From contig NZ_JAJAQC010000027.1 of NCBI RefSeq assembly GCF_027604915.1, positions 1 through 64,000 of the forward strand: a DNA stretch of 64,000 nt, in the 5' to 3' direction. Below, piece after piece: positions 1-8,130 of this stretch. The notes beneath the pieces were generated by a model. The model saw only the letters and a program-made list of their open reading frames with translations. It was not told where the DNA came from and ran no database searches. The first letter of the stretch is position 1. Each line of letters begins with the position of its first letter. This DNA comes from Streptomonospora mangrovi. GTDB lineage: Bacteria; Actinomycetota; Actinomycetes; Streptosporangiales; Streptosporangiaceae. Position numbers and translations under genes: made by a program.

Positions 1-8
1 GGTTGGGT

Positions 9-125
9 TTGCGGTGGTTATGGTGGGAGGGTCACACCCGGTCTCTTTCCGAACCCGGTCGTTAAGCCTCTTTGCGCTGATGGTACTGCCCTGTTGTGGG
101 GTGGGAGAGTAGGTTGCTGCCGCAA
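9..125 (+). rRNA. rrf: 5S ribosomal RNA
   Basis: The sequence carries the hallmark 5S blocks in order: a GGGAGGGTCACACCCGG-like helix, TTCCGAACCCGG, GTTAAGCCTC, GATGGTACTGCC and GGGAGAGTAGG. The first and last bases (TTGCGG near 9 and CCGCAA ending at 125) pair to close helix I, which sets the ends. It is the last gene of an rRNA operon whose 16S and 23S genes lie upstream, outside the window. Ends are good to a few bases. Confidence 0.96.
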
Positions 126-135
126 TTTATTTGAG

Positions 136-169
136 TGGGGGGACTCCTTTGGGGGTCCCCCCATTTTTT
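136..169 (+). terminator. Rho-independent terminator of the rRNA operon
   Basis: A GC-rich stem (TGGGGGGACTCC paired with the GGGGGTCCCCCCA side) with a short loop is followed by a run of T, eleven bases after the 5S rRNA. It closes the rRNA operon. Confidence 0.92.
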
Positions 170-321
170 ATGCCCGGAATCAGGCCACGGTCGGCCCGGC
201 CGCGTGTCGCCGCCGCCCCCTCCCCGCGTCGCGACGTAGCTTTGCACCTGTCGGCCGCACCATTGCGGACCGGCCCGAAGCAGCGGACCGTTCGTCCCGT
301 CGCCAGGAGGTACTCGCTCCG

Positions 322-1389
322 ATGACCGCCACCAGGCACGCCGTGCCGACCATGCGCGCGCAGCGGTTTCGCAAGGCCACCCGGCAGTGGGCGATCGAGG
401 AGATCCCCGTTCCCGAGCCCGGACCCGGCGAGGTGCTGGTGAAGGTGGCCTACTGCGGCATCTGCCACTCCGACCTCAGCCTGATCGACGGTGTCTTCGG
501 CGGCGCGGACGTGCCCGACGTCGTCACCCAGGGGCACGAGGCGGCGGGCACCATCGCGAGCATCGGTCCCGGGGTCACCGGCTGGGCCGTGGGTGACCGG
601 GTGATTCCGGCCGCCGGTCGGCCGTGCGGCGTCTGCGAGTACTGCCGCCGCGCGGACTTCGGCAACTGCTCGAACATCCGGCTGATGGCGTTTGCCTATG
701 ACGGGGCCTGGGCCGAGTACACCGTCGCCCAGGCGGTCGGCCTCACCCGGGTGCCCGACTCGGTGCCGCTGGACCAGGCCGCCATCCTGGCCGACGCCGT
801 GTCCACGCCCTTCGGCGCGGTGGTGCGCACCGGCAAGGTGGCCATCGGCGAGGCCGTGGGCGTGTGGGGCGTCGGCGGGGTGGGCACCCACATCGTGCAG
901 TTGGCCCGGCTCGTGGGCGCCAACCCGATCGTCGCCTTCGACCTGGACGAGGAGATCCGCGGGCGCGCGCTCGCGGTCGGCGCCGACTTCGCGTTCGACT
1001 CCCGCGACCCCGATGTGAAGGCGAAGGTCGCGGAGGTCACCAAGGGCCACCTGCTCGACGTCGCCTTCGACGCGGTCGGGCTCAAGGCCACCTTTGAGCA
1101 GGGCCTGGACCTGCTCACCGCCGGCGGGCGGATCGTCGGGGTCGGGCTCAGCGCCCAGAAGGTCTCCCTGGGCACGACGGCGGCCTTCGGGCTGTCCCGC
1201 AAGCAGGCGCTGGGGCACCTGGGCTACAAGAACGAGGACATCGGCACACTGGTCGACCTGGTCGCCGCCGGGCGGCTGGACCTGTCGCGGTCGATCAGCG
1301 GAGTGGTGGGGCTGGACGACCTCGCCGACGGCATCCGCCGCCTGCACGAGCACGAGGGCAACCCCATTCGCATCCTCGTCCAGCCCTGA
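322..1389 (+). CDS. Zinc-dependent alcohol dehydrogenase (MDR family)
   Basis: A 355-residue NAD(P)-dependent medium-chain alcohol dehydrogenase of the AdhP/AdhT kind, cytosolic, predicted to oxidise alcohols or reduce aldehydes. Catalytic zinc ligands are visible as C45 in YCGICHSD and H72-E73 in GHE. The structural-zinc lobe has four cysteines at 102, 105, 108 and 116 (C-x2-C-x2-C-x7-C). The Rossmann motif GVGGVG lies near residue 188. The start was chosen at the ATG with AGGAGG eleven bases upstream; the reading frame stays open further upstream, but that stretch overlaps the 5S gene and its terminator. It stands alone after the rRNA operon, with a hydrolase gene converging on it. Substrate cannot be read from sequence. 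Confidence 0.9.
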   Translation: MTATRHAVPTMRAQRFRKATRQWAIEEIPVPEPGPGEVLVKVAYCGICHSDLSLIDGVFGGADVPDVVTQGHEAAGTIASIGPGVTGWAVGDRVIPAAGRPCGVCEYCRRADFGNCSNIRLMAFAYDGAWAEYTVAQAVGLTRVPDSVPLDQAAILADAVSTPFGAVVRTGKVAIGEAVGVWGVGGVGTHIVQLARLVGANPIVAFDLDEEIRGRALAVGADFAFDSRDPDVKAKVAEVTKGHLLDVAFDAVGLKATFEQGLDLLTAGGRIVGVGLSAQKVSLGTTAAFGLSRKQALGHLGYKNEDIGTLVDLVAAGRLDLSRSISGVVGLDDLADGIRRLHEHEGNPIRILVQP

Positions 1390-1438
1390 CTGCCCGAACA
1401 GCCCCGACAGCCCTCCCGGTCCCCGCCGGCCGCGCGGG

Positions 1439-2251
1439 CTACGCGGTGGCGGTCGGCTGCTCGGCGGTGAAGAACTCGGTGACCACGGGCGCCAGCGCCT
1501 CCGGCGCGATGCCGTGGTCCTGGCCGGGGAACGTGTGGGTGACGACGTGCGGCCCCAGCGCGGTGAGCGCCCGGCAGCCGTTCTGCATGAACGCCTCGCT
1601 GGCGCCGCCGATGCCGACGAAGACCGGGATCCGCACGGACTCCCAGCGGTGCAGCGGCAGTTCGTTGCCCGACATGGCCTCGCCCATCACCCGGCCGTCG
1701 TAGGCGATGGTGTGGGCCAGCGCCTCCATGGCGGGCCACATCGGCGCCTGGCGCATGCCCGCGACCATCTCCTCGGGAAGGCCGACCGCCGCTGTCAGGA
1801 AGTAGGCGACGGCCTCGCCGCGGGCGCCCTTGTCGACCAGCCGGTCCAGGTGCTCGACGTAGTCGGCGGGCAGCGGGGGCCGGGAGGCGTTCACGATCAA
1901 CGGGGGCTCGTACAGCGCGACCCGGGTGACGGCGCTGCCCCGCGCGGCGGCCTCCAGCGCCAGCACGGCTCCCGACGACAGGCCCAGCAGCATCGCCGAA
2001 CCGCCGGCGGCCTCGATGACCGCGTCGATGTCCTCGACCTCGCGGGCGACGTCATAGGGCGCGGTGTCGCCGCTGTCGCCCCGACCGCGTCGGTCGTGGG
2101 CGTAGACGGTGAAGTGCTCGGACAGCAGCGCGGTGTAGGGCGCGAAGTCGGCGCGGGCCATGAGGGCGCCCGACACCAGGACGAGCGCCGGTCCCGTGCC
2201 GGTCTTGTCGTAGGCGATGGGGGTGCCGTCACGGGAGATGACCGTGTGCAT
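1439..2251 (-). CDS. Alpha/beta hydrolase
   Basis: A 270-residue alpha/beta-hydrolase fold protein, cytosolic, without signal peptide. The nucleophile elbow GLSSG sits near residue 94, an HDRRGRGDS oxyanion/loop motif near 52, and a candidate catalytic histidine in QDHG near 245. The layout resembles small esterases of the YvaM/haloperoxidase-like group that act on unknown esters. It converges on the alcohol dehydrogenase with about 50 bp between stops. Function beyond hydrolase is not deducible. Confidence 0.85.
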   Translation of the reverse strand: MHTVISRDGTPIAYDKTGTGPALVLVSGALMARADFAPYTALLSEHFTVYAHDRRGRGDSGDTAPYDVAREVEDIDAVIEAAGGSAMLLGLSSGAVLALEAAARGSAVTRVALYEPPLIVNASRPPLPADYVEHLDRLVDKGARGEAVAYFLTAAVGLPEEMVAGMRQAPMWPAMEALAHTIAYDGRVMGEAMSGNELPLHRWESVRIPVFVGIGGASEAFMQNGCRALTALGPHVVTHTFPGQDHGIAPEALAPVVTEFFTAEQPTATA

Positions 2252-2380
2252 GCCGGTCGGCCTTTCTGTTTCGTTTTCGGCGCGCAGCCGCAGTCACCTG
2301 CGCTTTGGCCGCAACAGTAGTGGGCGGCGGTGACATTCCGGCCGGGCGGGGCGGGCGGGAAGGTGCGGGACGGACGCCTC

Positions 2381-2430
2381 GCGGAGCCGACGAGAGCCGA
2401 CGAGAGCCGACGAGAGCCGACGAGAGCCGC
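2381..2430. repeat. 10-bp tandem repeat, five units
   Basis: Five consecutive 10-bp units of CGAGAGCCGA (the first diverges at its 5' end, the last at one base) lie in the 274-bp gap between the hydrolase start and the P450 stop. No gene is supported here. The unit length is not a multiple of three, which argues against a coding repeat. Confidence 0.85.
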
Positions 2431-2525
2431 CCGCGGCCACCCGTCCCCGCGCGTGCGGGTTCCGGGTGGTGGCGGGCGGCCCCGGGCGATTCCAGGCGGT
2501 GGTGCCTCGGCTCACCGCCTCCCGC

Positions 2526-3737
2526 TCACACGTCCCAGGTGACCGGGAGGCACCGCACCCCGTAGAGGTCCGCCGTCTCCGGGCGCAGGGGGACCTCCTC
2601 GGGCGGTACCGCCAGGCGCAGGCCGGGGAACCGGGCGAACAGCGCGGGGAGCGCGACGCGCATCTCGGTGCGGGCCAGTTGCTGCCCCAGGCACTGGTGG
2701 ATGCCGTGGCCGAAGGCGAGGTGCCCGCCGTCCTGCCGGCGCAGGTCCAGGGTGTGGGGGTCGGTGTAGCGTTCGGGGTCGCGGTTGGCGGTGTTGAGCG
2801 ACAGCACGACCGTCGTGCCGGCCTCGACCATCTGGCCGCCCACCTCGGCGTCCTCCAGCGCGACGCGCATCGACGTCTTGGCGACGCTCAGGTACCGCAG
2901 CAGCTCCTCCACGGCCCCGTCGGCGAGGCCGGCGGGGTCCGCGCGCAGCGCGGCGAGCTGCTCGGGGTTGCGCAGCAGCGCGAAGACGCCCAGCGCCAGC
3001 GAGTTCGCGGTGGTGTCGAACCCGGCCGCCAGCAGGGTCAGGGCGACGCCCTTCAGCTCCTCGTCGGTCAGGTCGCCCTGGGAGAGTTCGCTGAGGATGT
3101 CGTCGGTGGGGTCGGCGCGCTTGGCGGTGACCAGGTCGGCGAGGTAGGTCTGGACCGCCGTGTAGGCCGCGATCAGGTCCTCGTCGCTCACCTCCGCGCT
3201 GTGGAACAGGTCCACCTGCCGCTGGAAGGCCCCCCGGTCCGCGTAGGGCACCCCCAGCAGTTCGCAGATCATGACGGCGGGGACGGGCTTGGCGAACGCG
3301 GTGACGAGGTCGGCCGTCGGCCCGGCCTGCTCCATGGCGTCCAGGTGCTCGGTGGTGACCTGTTCGATCCGCTCGGTGAGCAGCCGCATCCGCCGCGCGG
3401 TGAAGCTGCGGACCAGCGGCTTGCGGTAGCGGCTGTGCACCGGCTCGTCGGTGAGCATGAACTCGCCGGGCGCCGCCGGGGGGACCTGCATGCCGCCGTA
3501 GTCGATGAGGGGGTGGTGGCCCATCAGCTCCTTGCGGGCGCTGAACCGGGGGTCGGCCAGGATCTGGCGGACCTGGTCGTATCCGGTGACCAGCCAGCCC
3601 TGGTGGCCGTCGGGGAAGGAGAGGCGGCTGATCGGACCGTGCTCGCGGGCCGCCAGCAGTTCCGCCGGGGGGTCGAAGGGGCAGCCGGGCCGGCGCGTGG
3701 TGGGCATCGCCGGGACGGTGTGGACGGGGTCGTTCAT
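2526..3737 (-). CDS. Cytochrome P450
   Basis: A 403-residue soluble bacterial class I P450, a haem monooxygenase needing external ferredoxin and reductase, neither of which is encoded nearby. The haem-ligand loop FGHGIHQCLG is near residue 345, the I-helix oxygen-activation motif AGFDTT near 237, and the K-helix ExxR in EELLRYL near 278. It looks like the CYP105/CYP107 secondary-metabolite type, but subfamily cannot be fixed by eye. The start is an ATG preceded by a moderate GAGGAA. It lies 344 bp downstream of the drrAB-type genes on the same strand and may or may not be cotranscribed. Confidence 0.93.
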   Translation of the reverse strand: MNDPVHTVPAMPTTRRPGCPFDPPAELLAAREHGPISRLSFPDGHQGWLVTGYDQVRQILADPRFSARKELMGHHPLIDYGGMQVPPAAPGEFMLTDEPVHSRYRKPLVRSFTARRMRLLTERIEQVTTEHLDAMEQAGPTADLVTAFAKPVPAVMICELLGVPYADRGAFQRQVDLFHSAEVSDEDLIAAYTAVQTYLADLVTAKRADPTDDILSELSQGDLTDEELKGVALTLLAAGFDTTANSLALGVFALLRNPEQLAALRADPAGLADGAVEELLRYLSVAKTSMRVALEDAEVGGQMVEAGTTVVLSLNTANRDPERYTDPHTLDLRRQDGGHLAFGHGIHQCLGQQLARTEMRVALPALFARFPGLRLAVPPEEVPLRPETADLYGVRCLPVTWDV

Positions 3738-4081
3738 AAGGTTCTCGGTTCCTCGGGTCCGTGGGACAGGGACGGGGTGGGAAGCGGGTTATCCACAGCC
3801 GGGGAAGCCGCGTTGCGGCGGCGCGGCCCGGCAGGCGATCGTGAGTGTGAGCACGGTGTGCGTCCACTCGGACGCGCTCCGTGGTCGGCCGAGGCGTGGG
3901 CGGCGGGCCCGTGGTCGGCTCGCGGCGGGGGTGTCGAGACGGAGACGGGGATGGAGGCCGATCGGCCTCGGTGACGGCTGCCGCGGAGGTGCTCGGGCAC
4001 GACGGCCCGGTGCGGTCGCGGCCGGCCGGGGGGAGGGGAGTGGTGGCGGTGTGGCAGTGGGGATCGGAGCGGGGGCCCGCG
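3738..4081. other. Intergenic region with 16-bp palindrome and one DnaA box
   Basis: No convincing gene was seen in these 344 bases upstream of the P450 gene. A perfect palindrome GAGGCCGATCGGCCTC lies at 3954-3969, a plausible repressor operator about 217 bp before the P450 start. A consensus DnaA box TTATCCACA lies at 3789-3797, but it is single, so there is no sign of a replication origin. Confidence 0.5.
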
Positions 4082-4915
4082 TCAGTTGGCGGGCTCGCGG
4101 TTGAACAGGCGCCGGGCCCAGAGGTAGGAGCCCAGGGCGATCGCGGCGCACCAGGCGAGCGCGATCCAGGCGTTGTCGCCGACCGGCTGGTCCATCAGCA
4201 GGTCGCGCAGCGTCTCGATCATCGGCGTGAACGGCTGGTACTCGGCGAACCAGCGCAGGCCGGTCGGCATGGAGTCGGTGGGCACGAACCCGCTGCCGAG
4301 GAAGGGCAGCAGCACCAGCGGCAGCAGCACGTTGCTCGCGGACTCCACGCTCTTGCTCACCTGGCCCAGCGCCACGGCCAGCCACACCAGCGCGAAGGTC
4401 ATCACCGCGAGGAATCCGACCACGGCCAGCCACTCCACCGGTCCGGCCTCGGGCCGGAAGCCCACCAGCAGCGCCACGCCGATCACGACCGCCAGGGCGA
4501 TCGCCGTCTGGATCATGCTGCCCAGGACGTGCCCGGTGAGCACCGCCGCGCGGGCGATGTGCATGGTGCGGAAGCGGGCGATGATCCCTTCGGTGAGGTC
4601 CATGGCGACCGAGATCGCGGTGCCCTGGATGACGCTGGTCACGGTCATCAGGATGATCGCGGGCGCCACGTAGTCGACGTAGGCGGAGCGCCCGTCGGCG
4701 GAGTCGCCGGCCGTCGGGCCGCCGAGCCCGGCGCCCAGCGTGCCGCCGAACACGTAGACGAACAGCAGCAGGAACACCACCGGCATCCCGACGAGCGTCA
4801 GGGTCATCGAGGGGTAGCGCAGCATGCGTCTGAGGTTGCGGCGCAGCATCGTGACCGAGTCGCGGAACGGGTGGAGGCGCGGGCGCGCGGCGGGGGCGAG
4901 GGCGTGGGTGCTCAT
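4082..4915 (-). CDS. ABC-2 transporter permease (DrrB-type), cassette 1
   Basis: A 277-residue membrane permease of the DrrB/ABC-2 exporter family. Six hydrophobic segments are visible, with the typical EGIIARFRTM cytoplasmic coupling loop and AEYQPFTPMIETLR near the last pair of helices. The ATG overlaps the stop of the ATPase gene by four bases (ATGA), so the two are translationally coupled subunits of one exporter. Similar to the second permease at 10305-11090, including RFNR near the C-terminus. It is the last gene of the order RHH regulator, DUF4097, ATPase, permease. The exported substrate is unknown; DrrAB relatives export anthracyclines or lipids. Confidence 0.92.
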   Translation of the reverse strand: MSTHALAPAARPRLHPFRDSVTMLRRNLRRMLRYPSMTLTLVGMPVVFLLLFVYVFGGTLGAGLGGPTAGDSADGRSAYVDYVAPAIILMTVTSVIQGTAISVAMDLTEGIIARFRTMHIARAAVLTGHVLGSMIQTAIALAVVIGVALLVGFRPEAGPVEWLAVVGFLAVMTFALVWLAVALGQVSKSVESASNVLLPLVLLPFLGSGFVPTDSMPTGLRWFAEYQPFTPMIETLRDLLMDQPVGDNAWIALAWCAAIALGSYLWARRLFNREPAN

Positions 4916-5877
4916 CGGGTGGTCGCTTTCTCGTTCTCGGTGGCGGGCTTGCCGGTGAGGGCCAGGAACACGTCGTCCAGGTCGGGGGTGTGCACGGACA
5001 GCTCCTCGACCTCGATGCGGTGGTCGTCCAACCGGCCGATCAGGTGCTTGAGGGAGCGCAGGCTGCCGCTGCCGGGCACCCGCAGGGCGAGCGGGTCGTT
5101 GTCGCGCGAGGGCTGGTCGAGCACGCGCATGGCCGCGTCGAGGTGCCGGTGGTCGCCGAACCGCAGGCGGACGTGGCCGCCGGGGATCCGGCGCTTGAGT
5201 TCGTCGGCGGTGCCCTCGGCGACCACCCGGCCGCCTTCGAGCACGGCGATCCGGTCGGAGAGTTCGTCGGCCTCCTCCAGGTACTGCGTGGTCAGGAAGA
5301 CGGTGACGCCGCCGGCCACCAGGTCCCGGACGATCTGCCACATGTTGCGGCGGCTGCGCGGGTCCAGACCGGTGGTGGGCTCGTCCAGGAAGATCAGCCG
5401 CGGGCTGCCCACCAGGCTCATCGCGAGGTCGAGACGGCGGCGCATGCCGCCGGAGTAGGTCGCCGCCGGCTTGCGGCCGGCCTCCACCAGGTCGAACTGT
5501 TCGAGCAGCTGCCCGGTGCGGCGCCGGGCGTCGTCGCGGGGGAGGTGGTGGAGGTCCGCCATCAGCAGCAGGTTCTCCTCGCCGGTCAGCAGGTTGTCCA
5601 CGGCGGAGAACTGGCCGGTGACACCGATCGCGGCGCGCACCGCGTCGGGTTCATGGGCGAGGTCGTGCCCGGCCACGCGGACGTCGCCGGAGTCGGCCCG
5701 GATCAGCGTGGAGAGGATCTTGACCGTGGTGGTCTTGCCGGCGCCGTTGGCGCCCAGCAGCGAGAAGACCGTGCCTTCGCGCACGTTGAGGTCGAGGCCC
5801 TTGAGGACGGGTTTGTCGCCGTAGGACTTCCGTAGCCCGGTGGCGGCGATCGCCGGCCGGGGCTGGGCTGTGGTCAT
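4912..5877 (-). CDS. ABC transporter ATP-binding protein (DrrA-type), cassette 1
   Basis: A 321-residue nucleotide-binding subunit of a DrrA-type exporter. Walker A is GANGAGKTTT near residue 42, the signature is YSGGMRRRLDLA near 142, Walker B is LIFLDEPTTGLDPRSR near 163, and the switch region is FLTTQYLEEADEL. The DrrA C-terminal motif VHTPDLDDVFLALTG is intact near 298. An AAAGGGAT ribosome-binding site precedes the ATG. It is coupled to the permease by a 4-bp overlap and lies 93 bp after the DUF4097 gene. The protein is closely similar to the ATPase at 11087-12064. Confidence 0.95.
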   Translation of the reverse strand: MTTAQPRPAIAATGLRKSYGDKPVLKGLDLNVREGTVFSLLGANGAGKTTTVKILSTLIRADSGDVRVAGHDLAHEPDAVRAAIGVTGQFSAVDNLLTGEENLLLMADLHHLPRDDARRRTGQLLEQFDLVEAGRKPAATYSGGMRRRLDLAMSLVGSPRLIFLDEPTTGLDPRSRRNMWQIVRDLVAGGVTVFLTTQYLEEADELSDRIAVLEGGRVVAEGTADELKRRIPGGHVRLRFGDHRHLDAAMRVLDQPSRDNDPLALRVPGSGSLRSLKHLIGRLDDHRIEVEELSVHTPDLDDVFLALTGKPATENEKATTR

Positions 5878-5970
5878 GGTGGATCCCTTTCTCCAGTGGG
5901 GGGTGCGGATGGACGTGAAGGTGGTGTGGACGGAGATGGTGTGGATGGACGTGCGGACGGAAGGGGGGTG

Positions 5971-6816
5971 TCAGGGGCGGCGGATGGTGATGTCGCCGTA
6001 GTCGGTGCGGCCGCGCACCTCGACGGTCTCGTCGGCGTCCTCGGGGCCGGGAGCGTTGTCCAGCAGGTTGCGCACGTGGCCCCGGCCGGTGTGGACGTCC
6101 AGCCAGGCGGCGGTGCCCTCGGCGATGCCGATCTCCAGGTCGCCCATGGGGGTGGCGAGCGCGACCGAGCCGCGGGCCACTTCGCCGACGCGGATGGTGC
6201 CGGTTGAGGTCTTGGCGTCGACGCCGGCGCCGGCGCGGTCGATGGTGATGTCGCCGGCGGCCGAGCGGACCCGGACGTCGCCGGTGACAGCGTCGATCGT
6301 GGTCTCGCCGCTGGAGTTCTTGACGACCGCGCTGCCCTCGATCTCGCCGAGCTGGATCCTGCCGGTGCCGGTGGAGACTTCGGCGCCGCCCGCCACGGCG
6401 TCGGCGGTGATGTGGCCGGCCCCGGTGCGCAGGTACAGCGGGCCGGTGCGTTCGACCCACAGGTGCCCGGCGGAGGTCTTGAGGCGGCACTCGCCGAGCC
6501 GGCCGACGCAGTGGTGGTCGCCGGCCTGGGTCTCGGCCGTCACCGCGGAGCCGCTGGGCAGTTGGATGGACACGTCGGCCGACCAGGACTTCTTGGAGAA
6601 GTCGAAGGCGCGGATCTTGGGGCCGACGACCCGGAGCACGCCGTTGGCGTAGTCGACGCGGATCCGCTGGGCGGCCTTCACGTCGGACTCGTCGGCTTCG
6701 TCGCTGGGGCGGACCTCGACAACGGTGTCGGTCCGGTCGCTCGCGGCGATGCGGATGTTGCCCGCGCCCATCTCCACGGTGACGGAGATCGGGTCGGGAG
6801 TGTCGAAAATCGGCAT
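5971..6816 (-). CDS. DUF4097 family beta-solenoid protein, cassette 1
   Basis: A 281-residue protein of the DUF4097 (putative adhesin) family. From about residue 85 onward it is built of short repeating strands with Gly and alternating small/hydrophobic residues (for example SGETTIDAVTGDVRV, AGDITIDRAGAGVD), as expected for a right-handed beta-helix. There is no signal peptide, membrane segment or wall anchor, so despite the family nickname it is predicted to be cytosolic. It lies between an RHH regulator and an ABC exporter and has a paralogue at 12227-12892 in the same position beside another exporter. Role unknown; the conserved linkage suggests it serves the transporter or its regulation. 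Confidence 0.85.
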   Translation of the reverse strand: MPIFDTPDPISVTVEMGAGNIRIAASDRTDTVVEVRPSDEADESDVKAAQRIRVDYANGVLRVVGPKIRAFDFSKKSWSADVSIQLPSGSAVTAETQAGDHHCVGRLGECRLKTSAGHLWVERTGPLYLRTGAGHITADAVAGGAEVSTGTGRIQLGEIEGSAVVKNSSGETTIDAVTGDVRVRSAAGDITIDRAGAGVDAKTSTGTIRVGEVARGSVALATPMGDLEIGIAEGTAAWLDVHTGRGHVRNLLDNAPGPEDADETVEVRGRTDYGDITIRRP

Positions 6817-6922
6817 GGCTGTCCCCTTGGCATGGGTCGGTGGAGCGTCCCCGCAGGTCAGGGACGTGGTGGTGGAGAGGTGCGGTGGAGGCGGGTGGGA
6901 GGGGGCGGGGCGGGGGCGGGGG

Positions 6923-7459
6923 TCAGCGCACCCAGCCGGTCAGCCCCTGCTCGGTCCGCTTCCCGCCGGCGGGCGGCGATGTGGTGCGCCCGGGGGCGGG
7001 CCGCTGGAGGGCCGCGGCGGCGGCCCGGCCCAGCCAGGCGTTGACCGAGCGCCCTTCCCTGGCGGCGGCCTCCTCGATCGCGGCCTTGAGCTGTTCGGGC
7101 AGGCGGACGTTGATGCGGGCGGTGGGACCGCCGTCGTCGGCGAGCAGTGCCTCGGGGTCGGGCGCGCTCTCGGCTGGCGCCGGGGCGGCCTCGGCGGGGG
7201 CGGCGAACGGCTCGACGGTGGGCGCGTTGACGACGAAGTCGGGGTCGCGGCCGCGCAGGCGCAGCTCCACCGACCCGGGGGCGAGGTCGCGGCTGATCTC
7301 GTCGGCGGCGGCCGACAGCGCGTCCAGCAGGGTCATGCGGATCGCGGATTCGAGCGACCCGCTCAGCCGCTCGACCAGCGCCCGCGACTCCTCACCTCCG
7401 GCTTCGGCGAGCGTGGCGAACTCGCGGCCGAGGTGGTTCACGTAGGCGGTCAAGTCCAT
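6923..7459 (-). CDS. Ribbon-helix-helix regulator (HicB/Arc-like C-terminal domain)
   Basis: A 178-residue protein. The N-terminal half (MDLTAYVNHLGREF onward) is helical. The C-terminal half contains an Arc/MetJ-type ribbon-helix-helix: TARINVRLPEQLKAAIEEAA, then GRSVNAWLGRAAAAAL, around residues 120-160. Such domains bind DNA as dimers through the strand with R-x-N-x-R-L. The start chosen is the ATG at 7459; upstream in-frame codons fall inside the operator array. It heads the DUF4097-ABC operon and lies 11 bp from a row of TGGCGCCA-like boxes, so autoregulation is likely. No toxin gene is adjacent, so this is not a standard HicAB pair. Confidence 0.82.
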   Translation of the reverse strand: MDLTAYVNHLGREFATLAEAGGEESRALVERLSGSLESAIRMTLLDALSAAADEISRDLAPGSVELRLRGRDPDFVVNAPTVEPFAAPAEAAPAPAESAPDPEALLADDGGPTARINVRLPEQLKAAIEEAAAREGRSVNAWLGRAAAAALQRPAPGRTTSPPAGGKRTEQGLTGWVR

Positions 7460-7469
7460 GACGCCACTG

Positions 7470-7553
7470 TGGCACACGCGTGGCACCAAGGCAAGCCCAA
7501 GTGGTGCCAAACTGGCGCCATAGTGGCGCCATGTGGCGCCGCGTGTGGCGTAC
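7470..7553. promoter_or_regulatory. Operator array: TGGCGCCA-like boxes at 11-bp pitch
   Basis: Boxes begin at 7470 (TGGCACAC), 7481 (TGGCACCA), 7502 (TGGTGCCA), 7513 and 7524 (both TGGCGCCA), 7534 (TGGCGCCG) and 7546 (TGGCGTAC). Steps are 11, 21, 11, 11, 10 and 12 bp, close to one helical turn, so all boxes face one side of the DNA. The array sits directly upstream of the RHH regulator start, which suits cooperative loading of RHH dimers. The assignment to that protein is inference. Confidence 0.75.
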
Positions 7554-8130
7554 GGGCAGGTCAGGGCGTGTGCCAGTGGCCGTTAGAAAAACCGGTCCCC
7601 CGCCCCGCACCACTCGGCACCCGCTCCCCTCCCCGCCCGTCCTCGCGCGGACACGCGGGCAGCGTTGGCGCGGTTTCCCGGCGGGGTGCCGAGGTGGCCG
7701 CGCCCGACACCGCCGCCCCCTGTGGTGGGCACGGGCGCGCCCCGAGCCTGTCCCGGCCGGTCCAGCCGTCCTGGTCGGCCCGACCGCCTAACCGGCTGCG
7801 CCGACCACCGCATCTTTTCCTTTAGCGAAATAAAAGAGTTGCGGCGGCGCTGCGGGGAAGTACATGCCGCCCCCGCCGCGCCGCCTGCGAGCGCGGACCG
7901 GCGCCGGCGCGTCCGCGCGGTTTCCCGGCGGGGCGCGGGGGTAGCCGCGCCCGCACACCGCCGCCCCCTGCGGCGAGAGCACCGGCAGTCCGCCCGAGCC
8001 GTCCCGGCCGGTCCGGCCGACACGGGCGGCCGAACGTCCGCGCGGATGTTCGGCCGCGCACCCGCACGTCCGGTTGCGGCTGCGCGGCACGGTGCGGCGG
8101 GGCGTGGCGGCACCCGGAAGGAGACGCACC
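7554..8130. repeat. Gene-free region with a 96-100 bp imperfect direct repeat flanking an AT-rich inverted repeat
   Basis: Copy 1 runs about 7669-7764 and copy 2 about 7915-8014. Both begin with the same 19 bases (GCGCGGTTTCCCGGCGGGG) and end with GTCCCGGCCGGTCC; the middles match imperfectly. Between them, at 7808-7844, is a sharply AT-rich inverted repeat (CCGCA, CTTTT and TTT arms mirrored by AAA, AAAAG and TGCGG). No supported gene was found. The AT-rich core may hold a promoter for the DUF2243 gene or be a remnant of a small element. Confidence 0.6.

Noticed and set aside
3789-3797. Consensus DnaA box TTATCCACA
   Set aside because: Only one box, no neighbouring boxes, no dnaA/dnaN genes and no AT-rich unwinding element; not an origin.
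6923-7459. HicAB toxin-antitoxin system
   Set aside because: The RHH domain is HicB/Arc-like, but no small HicA-type toxin gene is next to it; the neighbours are DUF4097 and an exporter.
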